The notes below the pieces were generated by a model. The model saw only the letters and a program-made list of their open reading frames with translations, was not told the origin of the DNA and made no database searches. Positions 1 to 7,906 of a stretch of DNA of 64,000 nucleotides are shown one piece after another. Position 1 is the stretch's first letter. Every line of letters starts with the position of its first letter. The position numbers and the translations under genes are program-made. Origin of the DNA: Limivicinus sp963617275 (GTDB taxonomy: Bacteria; Bacillota; Clostridia; Oscillospirales; Oscillospiraceae); contig CAVENX010000019.1 in assembly GCA_963617275.1 (NCBI GenBank), positions 129,404-193,403 of the forward strand. Direction: 5' to 3'.

Positions 1-127
1 CCGTAAACACAAGCAAACGGTGAAGCATGCGCCAAGCGTGAGCTTATCATATGAATCTCTCCGCATAATCTTCCATGCAGCGCAGATAATATCAAGGAAG
101 ACAAATTGAGCCAAAGGAGATATAAAT

Positions 128-667
128 ATGAAAGCTACGGGAATGGTTCGCCGCATAGACGACCTCGGGAGAGTTGTAATACCGAAAGAGATCCGCCGCA
201 CCATGCGTATCCGCGAGGGCGACCCGCTGGAGATTTTCACGGATAAAGAGGGAGAGCTGATATTCAAGAAATATTCGCCGATTGGAGAACTGGCGGATTT
301 TGCGTCTCAAATGTGTGAAAGTCTGAAGAAGGCTGCTGACGGGATAGCGGCGGTGTGCGACCGGGAGTCGATAATCGCCATTGCGGGAGGCGCAAAGCGT
401 GAGCTGCTCGACAAGCCGGTAAGCCGCCAGCTTACGGAAATCATGGATAAGCGTGCAGTTTATGTTTTCGGCAGCGGAATGGAACTTCCGGCCGCCGAGG
501 GCGAGGAGAAATATACGATATCCGTCGCAGCGCCGATAACGGCGGAGGGCGACGTGCTGGGATGTGTGCTTTTCATAGGAGAAAAAGATGCTCCAACCTG
601 CGGAGAACTTGAGCGTAAGCTTGCGGAAACTGCGGCGGCATTCCTCGGAAAGCAGATGGAAAGCTGA
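128..667 (+). CDS. spoVT: Stage V sporulation protein T (AbrB-family regulator)
   Basis: Transcription factor that in Bacillus modulates forespore sigma-G genes. The 179 residues match the usual SpoVT length. Residues 1-50 form an AbrB swapped-hairpin DNA-binding domain (MKATGMVRRIDDLGRVVIPK, then EIRRTMRIREGD), and residues ~55-179 fit the GAF-like C-terminal half. The start has a strong RBS (AAAGGAGA, 113-120). About 75 bp upstream, GCATG (25-29) and CATATGA (48-54) are 18 bp apart and loosely resemble sigma-G -35/-10 boxes, but two -10 positions mismatch. The gene stands alone before a convergent group. The family call is firm; sigma-G control is inference. Confidence 0.95.
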   Translation: MKATGMVRRIDDLGRVVIPKEIRRTMRIREGDPLEIFTDKEGELIFKKYSPIGELADFASQMCESLKKAADGIAAVCDRESIIAIAGGAKRELLDKPVSRQLTEIMDKRAVYVFGSGMELPAAEGEEKYTISVAAPITAEGDVLGCVLFIGEKDAPTCGELERKLAETAAAFLGKQMES

Positions 668-961
668 CAGATATTTGTGCTTTCCAGCAGCGAAAGTCAG
701 ATGACGTATAGGCGCAGACTGCGGCGGTCTGCACCTATGCGGGAAATGTTCGGTTTTGCTCGCTGCGGTGAGAGGATATTGCGCCGCAACGTTTTTTCTA
801 TCCTTTTGCCATGTGAAAATTGGTACAATAAAATAATTTTTCTCGAAACTTGACTAAATATTTTGGCGGGAGAAATCACGGATTTCTGTGATTTCTCCCG
901 CCGTTTCCGATTTGTCATATCGTGACTGTGCAACACAGGCTTTGCCGCAGTCCGTGCAATA
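668..961. terminator. Intergenic region with bidirectional terminator
   Basis: This gap between the convergent spoVT and NifX-like genes holds a strong inverted repeat: GGCGGGAGAAATCAC (865-879) and its complement (888-902) around an 8-nt loop. It is the likely terminator for the minus-strand gene ending at 962. A weaker stem lies at 707-737 (GCAGAC/GTCTGC core). No convincing gene was seen here. Confidence 0.7.
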
Positions 962-1396
962 TCAAAAGCCGCAGCCGCAGCCATCGTCTCCGCCGCAACC
1001 GCAATCGCATCCGTCAGCCTCTCCGCTGTGGCATCCGGAGCATCCTCCGCATCCGCCGCCGCAGGAACCGCCCTCATCCATGATAGGAAGCTGCCCTGTG
1101 ATAAGAAGATCGGCCGCCGTATCGGCGTCACCCTCAAATCCGGCGACCGGAACTATACCGAAGCTCAAAAGCGCACTCTTTGCCTCGGCGCCCATGCGGC
1201 CGGCAATGACCGCGTCTACCTTGTTTTCACGCATGAGTTCTGCCATGTCGGCATGACCGTGCCTGTCGGAGCAGTCGATAAGACGTTTTTCACACTCATC
1301 GGGATTTATGCCCGCATAGCTGTAGAGCGCGAACATGGAAGCGTGACCGAAATGCTCCCCAATGTTTCCGTTATCCCATGCAACAGCAATTACCAT
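962..1396 (-). CDS. NifX/NafY-like Fe-Mo cofactor-domain protein with Cys-rich tail
   Basis: Residues 1-105 match the dinitrogenase iron-molybdenum cofactor biosynthesis domain (PF02579-like): MVIAVAWDNGNIGEHFGHA at the N-terminus and the VDAVIAGRMG and LLSFGIVPV segments. In this family such domains bind metal clusters. The last ~35 residues are almost only Gly, Cys and acidic residues (CGGGCGGCSGC, DGCDCGCGG), a likely metal- or cluster-binding tail. It starts 5 bp after the mrp stop, so the two are co-transcribed. In anaerobes without nitrogenase this pair probably handles Fe-S clusters. No nif genes are seen here. The substrate is unknown. Confidence 0.85.
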   Translation of the reverse strand: MVIAVAWDNGNIGEHFGHASMFALYSYAGINPDECEKRLIDCSDRHGHADMAELMRENKVDAVIAGRMGAEAKSALLSFGIVPVAGFEGDADTAADLLITGQLPIMDEGGSCGGGCGGCSGCHSGEADGCDCGCGGDDGCGCGF

Positions 1397-1401
1397 TCGC
1401 C

Positions 1402-2226
1402 TTATACCTCTTTCTCAATGCAGTCAACGAGCTGTGAAATATGCTCACCACTGACGCTTTCCACCTCACCGGCGTCAACCATTGCGGAGATAACAGGGTC
1501 AATGGGCAGCTTTGCGGCATGCGCAATGCCGTATTGCTTCGCAATCTCCTCCACATGGCTTTCGCCGAAAATGGAATGAACGTTTCCGCAGTCGGGGCAC
1601 TTGTAGTAACTCATGTTTTCAACTATGCCGAGGACGGGAATATTCATCTTTTCTGCCATCTTTACGGCTTTTTCTACTATCATTCCAACAAGATCCTGCG
1701 GTGTGGTGACGATGACGATACCATCTACCGGCAGGGACTGAAAAACGGTAAGCGGCACATCGCCGGTTCCCGGAGGCATATCGACAAACATATAGTCAAC
1801 ATCCGTCCAGATAACATCCGTCCAGAACTGTGTGACAGCGCCCGCGATGACAGGGCCGCGCCATACGACCGGCTCCGTTTCGTCCTCAAGAATGAGGTTG
1901 ATCGACATTATCTGCATACCTGTGTGGGTGGTAACGGGGACGATATACTTATCGGTGCCCATTGCGTGCTCTCTGATGCCGAAGGATTTGGGGATAGACG
2001 GGCCTGTAATGTCGGCGTCCAGAACGGCGCAGTTATAGCCGCGGCGCTGCATTTCGCTCGCCAGAAGGCTTGTCACAAGGGATTTGCCGACGCCGCCCTT
2101 GCCCGAAACAACGGCGATAACCTTTTTTACGCTGGATTCCTCGTTAAGTTCCTTGAGAAAGCTCTCCGGCTGGCGGGAGGGACAATTTTCTCCGCAGGAG
2201 GAGCAGTCATGTGTACATTCGCTCAT
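1402..2226 (-). CDS. mrp: Mrp/NBP35-family Fe-S cluster carrier ATPase
   Basis: P-loop ATPase of 274 residues that in this family carries and transfers Fe-S clusters in the cytosol. The deviant Walker A GKGGVGKS is at residues ~43-50. Family motifs DADITGPSIPK, DMPPGTGD and PQDLVG follow. A C-terminal CPDCG pair (~residues 211-215) is the cluster-binding CXXC. The N-terminus adds a second Cys group (ECTHDCSSCGENC), like eukaryotic Nbp35 and many clostridial Mrp proteins. It is followed at 5 bp by the NifX-like gene and preceded by 165 bp without a gene. Confidence 0.93.
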   Translation of the reverse strand: MSECTHDCSSCGENCPSRQPESFLKELNEESSVKKVIAVVSGKGGVGKSLVTSLLASEMQRRGYNCAVLDADITGPSIPKSFGIREHAMGTDKYIVPVTTHTGMQIMSINLILEDETEPVVWRGPVIAGAVTQFWTDVIWTDVDYMFVDMPPGTGDVPLTVFQSLPVDGIVIVTTPQDLVGMIVEKAVKMAEKMNIPVLGIVENMSYYKCPDCGNVHSIFGESHVEEIAKQYGIAHAAKLPIDPVISAMVDAGEVESVSGEHISQLVDCIEKEV

Positions 2227-2391
2227 TTTTACATACCTTTCAATATATGCTTTCCATGGCAGCGCCTTGCTGCACGCCGCTGCCGCATTTGTTTTTCAAC
2301 TGAGGGTACAGACATTATAGCGCTGCCATATATTTACGTCAAGCGCGGAATGTTCCCTGTTACATACTCGAACTGTATTATGTCAACAGAA

Positions 2392-3987
2392 TTACGTAGC
2401 CTTATCGCTGATGTGCATGTATTCGTCATAAGTGCACATACGGTCGATAGTTCCATCGTCGGTTATCTCGATTATTCTGTTTGCAACGGTCTGCGTGAGC
2501 TGGTGGTCGTGCGAGGTGAAAATGACGTTGTACCTGAATGCGTCAAGACCATTGTTGAGCGCGGCGATGCTTTCAAGGTCAAGGTGATTTGTGGGCTGGT
2601 CGAGTACAAGAAAATTCGCGCCCGAGAGCATCATCTTGCTGAGCATGCACCGAACCTTTTCGCCGCCGGAGAGGACGCTTACATTTTTATACACGTCGTC
2701 GCCGGAAAACAGCATTCTGCCGAGAAAGGTGCGCAGATAGCTTTCACGCTTGTCTGCGGAAAACTGCCGCATCCAATCTATCAGATCGCACTCACTGCCT
2801 TCAAAAAAGCTGTTGTGATCCTTGGGGAAGTAGGCGGGCTGGATGCTTGCGCCCCATTTGACGCTGCCGCTGTCCGGCTCCTCCTCACCCATTATGATCT
2901 TATAGAGCATTGTGACGGCAAGTTCATTTTTCCCGATAATCGCAATTTTATCATCCTTCCCGACGATAAAGCTAACGTTATTGAGAAGCCTGACCCCGTC
3001 AACGCTTTTGCTGACCTCAGTGACAAAAAGCCTGTCCTTGCCCGGTTCACGGTCAGCCTTGAAGCCAACCCAAGGGTAGCGCCTTCCGGAGGCGGGAAGC
3101 TCCTCTACGGTGATCTTGTCAAGCAGCTTACGTCTTGACGTTGCCTGCCTTGATTTGGACTTGTTTGCCGAAAAGCGGGCGATGAAGGTTTGCAGCTCCT
3201 GGATTTTTTGTTCCGCCTTTTTGTTCTGATCCTTGATAAGCTTCTGGATAAGCTGGCTGGATTCGTACCAAAAATCGTAGTTGCCCACATACATCTTTAT
3301 CTTTCCGTAATCTATATCGACTATATGTGTGCAGACGTTGTTGAGAAAATACCTGTCGTGGCTGACAACAAGCACGGTTCCCTCATAGTCCATAAGAAAA
3401 TCCTCAAGCCACACAACACTGCTGAGATCGAGATTGTTTGTAGGCTCGTCCAGCAATATTACGTCCGGATGGCCGAAAAGCGCCTGCGCAAGCAATACCT
3501 TGACCTTGAGTCTCGGGTCAAGTTCCGACATGAGGGTGCCGTGAAATTCCGTATCGACGCCAAGCCCCTGCAAAATGCGTCCCGCGTCACTCTCGGCCTC
3601 CCAACCGCCAAGCTCGGAAAATTCCTCCTCAAGCTCGGAGGCACGGATACCGTCTTCGTCACTGAAATCCGGTTTTTCGTATATCGCTTCGCGTTCCTTC
3701 CCGCAGTCGTAAAGCCTTTGATTTCCCATTATCACGGTGTCTATGACCGTGTATTCGTCGTACATATTCTGGTTCTGCTTGAGCACGGACATACGTTTTT
3801 TCGGCGCGAGTACGACGCTTCCCGAGGTCGGTTCAAGCTCCCCGGAGAGAATTTTTATGAAAGTGGATTTACCTGCGCCGTTCGCGCCGATGATACCGTA
3901 ACAGTTGCCTGCGGTAAATTGCAGATCCACCCTTGAAAAAAGGACGGAAGAACCGAACTGCATAGATAGATCGTTTACAGTAAGCAT
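2392..3987 (-). CDS. ykpA: ABC-F family ATPase, YkpA-like
   Basis: Soluble protein of 531 residues with two ABC domains and no membrane segments. ABC-F proteins act on the ribosome. NBD1 has Walker A GANGAGKST (~residues 36-44) and LLDEPTNNLD, but its signature is degenerate (ELDPRLKVKVLL). The linker (FSANKSKSRQATSRRK) is the charged P-site-tip region. NBD2 has LSGGEKVRC but a degenerate Walker A (GKNELAVT), which I recall as typical of YkpA. Its Walker B reads LDQPTNHLD, with Gln in place of the catalytic Glu. The gene lies 26 bp after kup on the same strand. Confidence 0.9.
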   Translation of the reverse strand: MLTVNDLSMQFGSSVLFSRVDLQFTAGNCYGIIGANGAGKSTFIKILSGELEPTSGSVVLAPKKRMSVLKQNQNMYDEYTVIDTVIMGNQRLYDCGKEREAIYEKPDFSDEDGIRASELEEEFSELGGWEAESDAGRILQGLGVDTEFHGTLMSELDPRLKVKVLLAQALFGHPDVILLDEPTNNLDLSSVVWLEDFLMDYEGTVLVVSHDRYFLNNVCTHIVDIDYGKIKMYVGNYDFWYESSQLIQKLIKDQNKKAEQKIQELQTFIARFSANKSKSRQATSRRKLLDKITVEELPASGRRYPWVGFKADREPGKDRLFVTEVSKSVDGVRLLNNVSFIVGKDDKIAIIGKNELAVTMLYKIIMGEEEPDSGSVKWGASIQPAYFPKDHNSFFEGSECDLIDWMRQFSADKRESYLRTFLGRMLFSGDDVYKNVSVLSGGEKVRCMLSKMMLSGANFLVLDQPTNHLDLESIAALNNGLDAFRYNVIFTSHDHQLTQTVANRIIEITDDGTIDRMCTYDEYMHISDKAT

Positions 3988-4013
3988 AGAATCTCCTTTG
4001 TTTTCACGCTTGC

Positions 4014-6017
4014 TTATTTTGCCTCTGCCGACTCAACGCGTTCAAGCCGCGCACTTCTGATTTTCCTGCCTGGTATTGCAAGAGGAACATATTCGGTAAT
4101 TGTTGAAGACGTCTCCAGACCGTACCAATTGGCGACCGAGCCGCACATATGGCGGATGAAATATTTCGCCGCCAGCACAAGCTCCTCTGCACGTGTAAGC
4201 TCAGAGCCGGGAGATATGGAACGGCGCAGAATACCGAATTTAAAGCTGCCGACGTTTGAAGGACCGTAAATCGAGAATTTCTTCTGCTGTGGAGGAAGCT
4301 CACCGCTTGCAATAAGCTCCCCGACTATCTGCCTGAGATAGAAGTTGAGCAGCTGGTCATTTTTGAACCCGAGCTCAAGATTAACCCGAAAAATGAAATC
4401 GGTTCCGTATGTTTCGATGCTGTAACGCGATGCATCCGGCTCATCCGTAACATTAAGGCTGAAAAACCAATATGCCTCGGCTCGTTTCGGATCCTTGTCG
4501 AGGATCGAGTAAAGGATATCGCGGTCGATGCTGTCCTTGTCGCCGAGTTTGTCGAGGAAAACAAGGTTGTTGGCGCACAGCGGCGTTTCCGTATCGTTTT
4601 TAAGCATACGCAGATTTTCGATATAGTCGGGCAGATTAAGCCGTATCGAATACTTCTGCTCAAGCTCCGTGCCTTTGTGCCAAACCTCCATAATAAAGAA
4701 CAGCAGCAGCGCCATGAGTACCGCCACATAGCCGCCGTGGGCAAATTTGCTGAGACTTGAAATGAAAAAGACGCTTTCTATGGAGCCGAAAACGGCAAGA
4801 ATGACGACCGACAGAGCGACAAGCTTCTTGATTTTCCAAAGGTATACGCTGAGAAGAAGCGTCGTCATGAGCATGGTGACGGTGATCGCAAGACCGTAGG
4901 CCGATTCCATCCTTGCGCCGGAACGGAAATAAAGTACCACGAGCGTACATCCGGCAAAAAGAACGGTGTTGACCGCACCGATGTATATCTGCCCCTTGGT
5001 ATCGGAAGGATAACGGATTTGCATGTGCGGCATGAGATCAAGCCGGATAGCCTCGGAGACAAGCGTATAGGAGCCTGTGATAAGCGCCTGTGACGCGATT
5101 ATTGCCGCCGCCGCGCCGAGCAGGACGGCGAACGGCCGCAGAGCGGAGGGCAGCATCAGGAAAAACGGATTAAGATCTTCAATTGCCGGCAGTCCGGCGG
5201 CAGAGCCGCTGCCGATTATCCATGCGCCCTGACCGAGGTAGTTCAGAATAAGACAAATTTTAACGAACGGCCAGCTCCTGTAGATATGCTCTTTGCCCAC
5301 ATGACCCATGTCGGAATAAAGGGCTTCTGCGCCTGTTGCGGCGAGAAAAACACTTCCGAGGATCATAAAGCCAACCTTATTGTAATCACTGAAAAGGATG
5401 CGCACCGCGTATACCGGGTTGAATGCGCGGATAACGGTGGGCATTTCAAGAATATGCAGAACGCCGGTGCAGCCGAGGAAGCTGAACCACAGCAGCATAA
5501 TGGGGCCGAAGGCGCGGCCTATCCTGCTGGTGCCAACACGCTGAACGGCAAACAGAAGCGTAATTATAGTCAGCGTAATGACTATGACCTTGCCCTGCCC
5601 GGCTCCAAGAAACCTGTCCATCGCCGGAATACTCCGCAGACCCTCAACTGCGGTCGCGACCGTGACAGCAGGCGTAAGCACGCCGTCCGCAAGCAGTGCC
5701 GAGCCGCCTATCATAGCCGGGACGATCAGCCACTTGCCGCACTTCTTGACGAGGGAATATAAGGAGAATATGCCGCCTTCACCGTTGTTGTCCGCCTTCA
5801 TGGCAATAAGGACATATTTCACCGTGGTAAGCAGAGTGATCGTCCAGATGATCAGAGACAGCGCGCCGACGATAAAACTTTCGTTTACCTGCGCGATGCC
5901 GCCGTTTCCGGCGATAATGGATTTCATGACATACATGGGAGAGGTACCTATATCGCCGTATACAATGCCTATGGTGACAAGGAACAACGAAAAGGAAAAT
6001 GGTCTGCGCTTTTTCAT
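4014..6017 (-). CDS. kup: KUP-family potassium transporter
   Basis: Integral membrane K+ (H+ symport) transporter of 667 residues. The KUP/HAK signature GDIGTSPMYV lies near residue 22, followed by about 12 hydrophobic segments to residue ~450 and a ~200-residue cytoplasmic C-terminal domain, as in the family. The start at MKKRRPFSFS is chosen because GGAGG lies 6 bp upstream; an in-frame extension to 6095 lacks an RBS. The ABC-F gene follows 26 bp downstream. No ydaO-type c-di-AMP leader was recognised upstream. Confidence 0.95.
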   Translation of the reverse strand: MKKRRPFSFSLFLVTIGIVYGDIGTSPMYVMKSIIAGNGGIAQVNESFIVGALSLIIWTITLLTTVKYVLIAMKADNNGEGGIFSLYSLVKKCGKWLIVPAMIGGSALLADGVLTPAVTVATAVEGLRSIPAMDRFLGAGQGKVIVITLTIITLLFAVQRVGTSRIGRAFGPIMLLWFSFLGCTGVLHILEMPTVIRAFNPVYAVRILFSDYNKVGFMILGSVFLAATGAEALYSDMGHVGKEHIYRSWPFVKICLILNYLGQGAWIIGSGSAAGLPAIEDLNPFFLMLPSALRPFAVLLGAAAAIIASQALITGSYTLVSEAIRLDLMPHMQIRYPSDTKGQIYIGAVNTVLFAGCTLVVLYFRSGARMESAYGLAITVTMLMTTLLLSVYLWKIKKLVALSVVILAVFGSIESVFFISSLSKFAHGGYVAVLMALLLFFIMEVWHKGTELEQKYSIRLNLPDYIENLRMLKNDTETPLCANNLVFLDKLGDKDSIDRDILYSILDKDPKRAEAYWFFSLNVTDEPDASRYSIETYGTDFIFRVNLELGFKNDQLLNFYLRQIVGELIASGELPPQQKKFSIYGPSNVGSFKFGILRRSISPGSELTRAEELVLAAKYFIRHMCGSVANWYGLETSSTITEYVPLAIPGRKIRSARLERVESAEAK

Positions 6018-6198
6018 ATAAATCCTCCATGCTGCTGCCGCGCAAGCGGTCAGTCTGACGGTTTTCTGTGATAATAATGTGTTATTCTTACGCAAAAAAC
6101 AGGAATATTTTATACCATTCTGCCGTTATTGTCCAGCCAATTATGACTTTTTTGTAAATCGACCGCATATTTCGGAACAATGCCTGATTCCGGACGGC

Positions 6199-6226
6199 TT
6201 GCCAAAAAGAAAAAAGGTGCTATAAT
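6199..6226 (+). promoter_or_regulatory. Sigma-A promoter of queT
   Basis: TTGCCA (6199-6204), 16-bp spacer, TATAAT (6221-6226). Transcription would start about 6233, at the first base-paired part of the leader RNA. Confidence 0.75.
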
Positions 6227-6230
6227 GTCC

Positions 6231-6320
6231 GCTGACCGGTTTCCAAACCCGGTCCAACCCCTCGGAATTTCCGGGGGCTGTGCGGTCAGTCCCGCATTCA
6301 AAATACTAAAATGGGAGAGT
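6231..6320 (+). promoter_or_regulatory. Candidate preQ1 riboswitch upstream of queT
   Basis: Structured ~90-nt leader directly before a QueT gene; QueT genes are known preQ1-II/III targets. CTGACCG (6232-6238) can pair with CGGTCAG (6283-6289). A competing stem GACCGG/CCGGTC (6234-6239/6249-6254) and a C-rich/G-rich hairpin (~6257-6277) lie inside. TCCC...ATT near 6290-6298 can pair with AAT-GGGA (6310-6316), masking the Shine-Dalgarno GGGAGAG, so control is probably translational. The class is not assigned; the call rests on context plus structure. Confidence 0.65.
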
Positions 6321-6326
6321 ATGTTT

Positions 6327-6857
6327 ATGAGAACGAATGAAAAGAAAATAAAGATGATCTGTACCTGTGCAGCCACGGCGGCGCTTTATGCGGCATTGAC
6401 AATGCTTACCGCGCCCATATCGTTCGGTGCGGTGCAGTTCCGCGTTTCAGAGGCGCTCTGTGTTCTGCCGTTTTTTGTACCGCAGACCGCATGGGGGCTT
6501 TTCGCGGGATGTCTTGTTTCAAATATAATGAGCGGGAATGTTTTTGATATCATTTTCGGATCGCTTGCGACGCTGCTTGCGGCAGGCTGCACGGCAATGA
6601 TAGGCCGGCGCGGGAAAAGCGCGCTGCTTGCTTGCCTTATGCCGGTGCTTTTCAACGGGGTGATCGTGGGCGCGGTGATAACCTACGCATATGAGGGCGG
6701 AAGATTTTTCGACTCTCTCGGACTTTTTGCGGTCAACGCGCTTTGGGTGAGCCTCGGGGAAGCGGGGGTCATGTATATTCTCGGCTATCCGCTTATCAAG
6801 CTTATAGAGAATAAAAGATTTTTTGCCGATATCAGAGCGGATAACGAAAAAGCGTAA
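6327..6857 (+). CDS. queT: QueT-family queuosine-precursor transporter
   Basis: Integral membrane protein of 176 residues with about five hydrophobic segments. It matches QueT (PF06177, COG4708), an ECF-type substrate-binding subunit for a queuosine precursor. Motifs include the early LTMLTAPISFGAVQFRVSEA and the NIMSGNVFDIIFGSLATLLA segment. The start at 6327 gives 7 bp from GGGAGAG; the ATG at 6321 would be only 1 bp away. The upstream leader looks like a preQ1 riboswitch. The ECF energising subunits are not in the window. Confidence 0.9.
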   Translation: MRTNEKKIKMICTCAATAALYAALTMLTAPISFGAVQFRVSEALCVLPFFVPQTAWGLFAGCLVSNIMSGNVFDIIFGSLATLLAAGCTAMIGRRGKSALLACLMPVLFNGVIVGAVITYAYEGGRFFDSLGLFAVNALWVSLGEAGVMYILGYPLIKLIENKRFFADIRADNEKA

Positions 6858-6895
6858 AGAGCAATGACCCCGGCACAGACTATGGTATAAAGTGC

Positions 6896-6924
6896 TTGCT
6901 TTTTTTGTCGGGATGCTGTATACT
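6896..6924 (+). promoter_or_regulatory. Promoter of tRNA-Leu
   Basis: TTGCTT (6896-6901), 17-bp spacer, TATACT (6919-6924). The tRNA begins 12 nt after the -10 box. Confidence 0.65.
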
Positions 6925-6935
6925 GTGCATCACAC

Positions 6936-7018
6936 GCCGGTGTGATGGAATGGTAGACGTAGCGGATTCAAAATCCGCCGATGGCGACATCGTGTGGGTT
7001 CGAGTCCCACCACCGGCA
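6936..7018 (+). tRNA. tRNA-Leu (CAA anticodon)
   Basis: Class II tRNA of 83 nt. Acceptor arms are GCCGGTG (6936-6942) and CACCGGC (7011-7017) with discriminator A. The anticodon stem GCGGA/TCCGC encloses TTCAAAA, giving anticodon CAA. A long variable arm follows, then a TPsiC arm with GGTTCGAGTCC. CCA is not encoded. An accessory island starts right after it, as is common for integration beside tRNA genes. Confidence 0.95.
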
Positions 7019-7396
7019 TATAAAGGCGGCAGGCCGACCGTTAGGTTGACCTGCCGCCTTTGTATCTGTGATAAGGGACTCGAAGGGAGCGGGAGTGAAT
7101 GGACTGCCGGGGGCAGTCCAGAGCCAAGAGCCGCACAGCTCAACTTCCAGCCCGTCAAGCTTCATAAGCTCGTTGATGATGTTGATAAAGTCCTCCGGCG
7201 CTTCGGTACTCTGGTGCCACTCGTCATTGCTTGCGTTGTGCTGCTTCTGGAGCCGGTCAAACGCTTCCGCATACGCCGCGTTGATGCGCTGCATCTCTTC
7301 CGTGCTCCCGCCCAGATCGGGGTGATTCTGCTTGGCTAATCTTCTGTATTCCGCTTTCAGTTCGTCAAGGGTCTTGCAATGCGTGAAGTAGTTCAT
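6968..7396 (-). pseudogene. Truncated J-domain protein
   Basis: Residues 1-93 (7118-7396) look like small phage/ICE-type J-domain proteins: MNYFTHCKTLDELKAEYRRL, the HPD motif in AKQNHPDLGGS, then the conserved EDFINIINELMKLDGLEVEL and CGSWLW. In that family the domain continues with a second conserved segment. Here the frame instead runs into unrelated low-complexity sequence and reads antisense through the tRNA terminator and half of tRNA-Leu. The start at 7396 has a good RBS (AGGAG). I infer that the original 3' end was lost at the tRNA-proximal junction. Confidence 0.7.
7022..7061 (+). terminator. Terminator after tRNA-Leu
   Basis: Inverted repeat AAAGGCGGCAGG (7022-7033) and CCTGCCGCCTTT (7050-7061), 4 nt downstream of the tRNA. 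Confidence 0.75.
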
Positions 7397-7420
7397 GGTT
7401 TTCTCCTGTTCTTTTATGCG

Positions 7421-7436
7421 CATACAAGCTTGTATG
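7421..7436. promoter_or_regulatory. Perfect palindrome, candidate operator
   Basis: CATACAAGCTTGTATG is a perfect 16-bp palindrome 25 bp upstream of the J-domain start. Nearly the same sequence (CATACAGGCTTGTAT, 7914-7928) sits in the spacer of the toxin-like promoter, so one repressor could bind both. Confidence 0.5.
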
Positions 7437-7453
7437 ACGCTATTATTTGACGG

Positions 7454-7642
7454 TCAACGACCGTCAAATTTTATAAGTTTTTCAAGCGCTTCGCGGATAA
7501 TTGGCGTAACTCCGTTTTTTCCTTTTCGCTCTTCGATGTAGTCGATAATATCTTGATCAGTATCATAACGGAGATTTACGCGGTAAGTTTTGTAGTTGTC
7601 TTTTAGCCAATGGGCTTTAACTTCGCTGCTTGTTTTTCCTAT
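7454..7642 (-). pseudogene. Small ribbon-helix-helix-like protein lacking a usual start codon
   Basis: A 62-residue open frame ends at a stop at 7454. It contains TSSEVKAHWLKDNYKTYRVN, LRYDTDQDIIDYIEE and TPIIREALEKLI, resembling small Arc/CopG-like proteins of clostridial mobile elements. Where the family usually begins with Met-Gly/Lys the codon is ATA (7640-7642), and no ATG, GTG or TTG exists before the upstream in-frame stop at 7688-7690. A G-rich RBS-like stretch precedes the ATA. It may be a gene that lost its start, or one using a rare ATA start. The stop lies inside inverted repeat 7446-7468. Confidence 0.5.
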
Positions 7643-7671
7643 TGACTTGCGCCCCCTCTCAGTGCTATAAT
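7642..7671 (+). promoter_or_regulatory. Promoter of antisense RNA
   Basis: TTGACT (7642-7647), 18-bp spacer, TATAAT (7666-7671). It points toward the 3' end of the 27-residue toxin-like gene on the opposite strand. Confidence 0.7.
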
Positions 7672-7677
7672 TTGGAT

Positions 7678-7775
7678 TAAGAGGGGGCTACCCGTTGCAG
7701 CGGGTCCGGCTAACCTCGTTCAAATTTGTCGTTTGAAGATTTAACCGTTCTCGTGCTGGGGGCGGTTATTTCTTT
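7678..7775 (+). ncRNA. Candidate type I antitoxin RNA (RatA-like layout)
   Basis: A ~95-100-nt RNA is predicted from the TTGACT/TATAAT promoter to an intrinsic terminator: AACCG (7743-7747) pairs with CGGTT (7763-7767), followed by ATTTCTTTTT. It overlaps the last codons and 3' untranslated region of the minus-strand toxin-like gene, the same 3'-overlap layout as Bacillus txpA/ratA. No open frame of note lies in it. Its existence is inferred from promoter and terminator only. Confidence 0.55.
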
Positions 7776-7849
7776 TTAGTTACGTTAATAACTCCAAAGA
7801 TAACAACGGCTAACAGGTTCAGCAAAGAAAGAATTTCTAAAACTGTCAT
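7766..7849 (-). CDS. Holin-like type I toxin peptide (27 aa)
   Basis: The frame encodes MTVLEILSLLNLLAVVIFGV followed by INVTKKK: one hydrophobic helix and a short lysine tail. This closely resembles the Hol_Tox/TxpA/BsrG class of Firmicute membrane toxins, which start M(T/S)V-E-L. The RBS GAGGAGGTG lies 6 bp before the ATG. Its own promoter is at 7907-7935 and an antisense RNA covers its 3' end. I infer a type I toxin-antitoxin module that depolarises or damages the membrane if unchecked. Confidence 0.65.
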   Translation of the reverse strand: MTVLEILSLLNLLAVVIFGVINVTKKK

Positions 7850-7906
7850 GTTGGCACCTCCTCGTATGTACGTTGGAGGTTTGCCGTTCCCCTCTTGACG
7901 TGGCCT

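Noticed and set aside
1441..3138. 565-codon plus-strand frame
   Set aside because: It lies antisense to mrp and the ABC-F gene, both with firm family motifs; long antisense frames are common at this GC content.
2392..3987. Missing Walker A lysine in NBD2 of the ABC-F protein (GKNELAVT)
   Set aside because: As I recall, YkpA proteins share this degenerate motif, so it is family-typical; only the Walker B Gln is kept as a finding.
7766..7849. LexA/SOS control of the toxin-like peptide
   Set aside because: The spacer palindrome does not match GAAC-N4-GTTC or the Bacillus SOS box.
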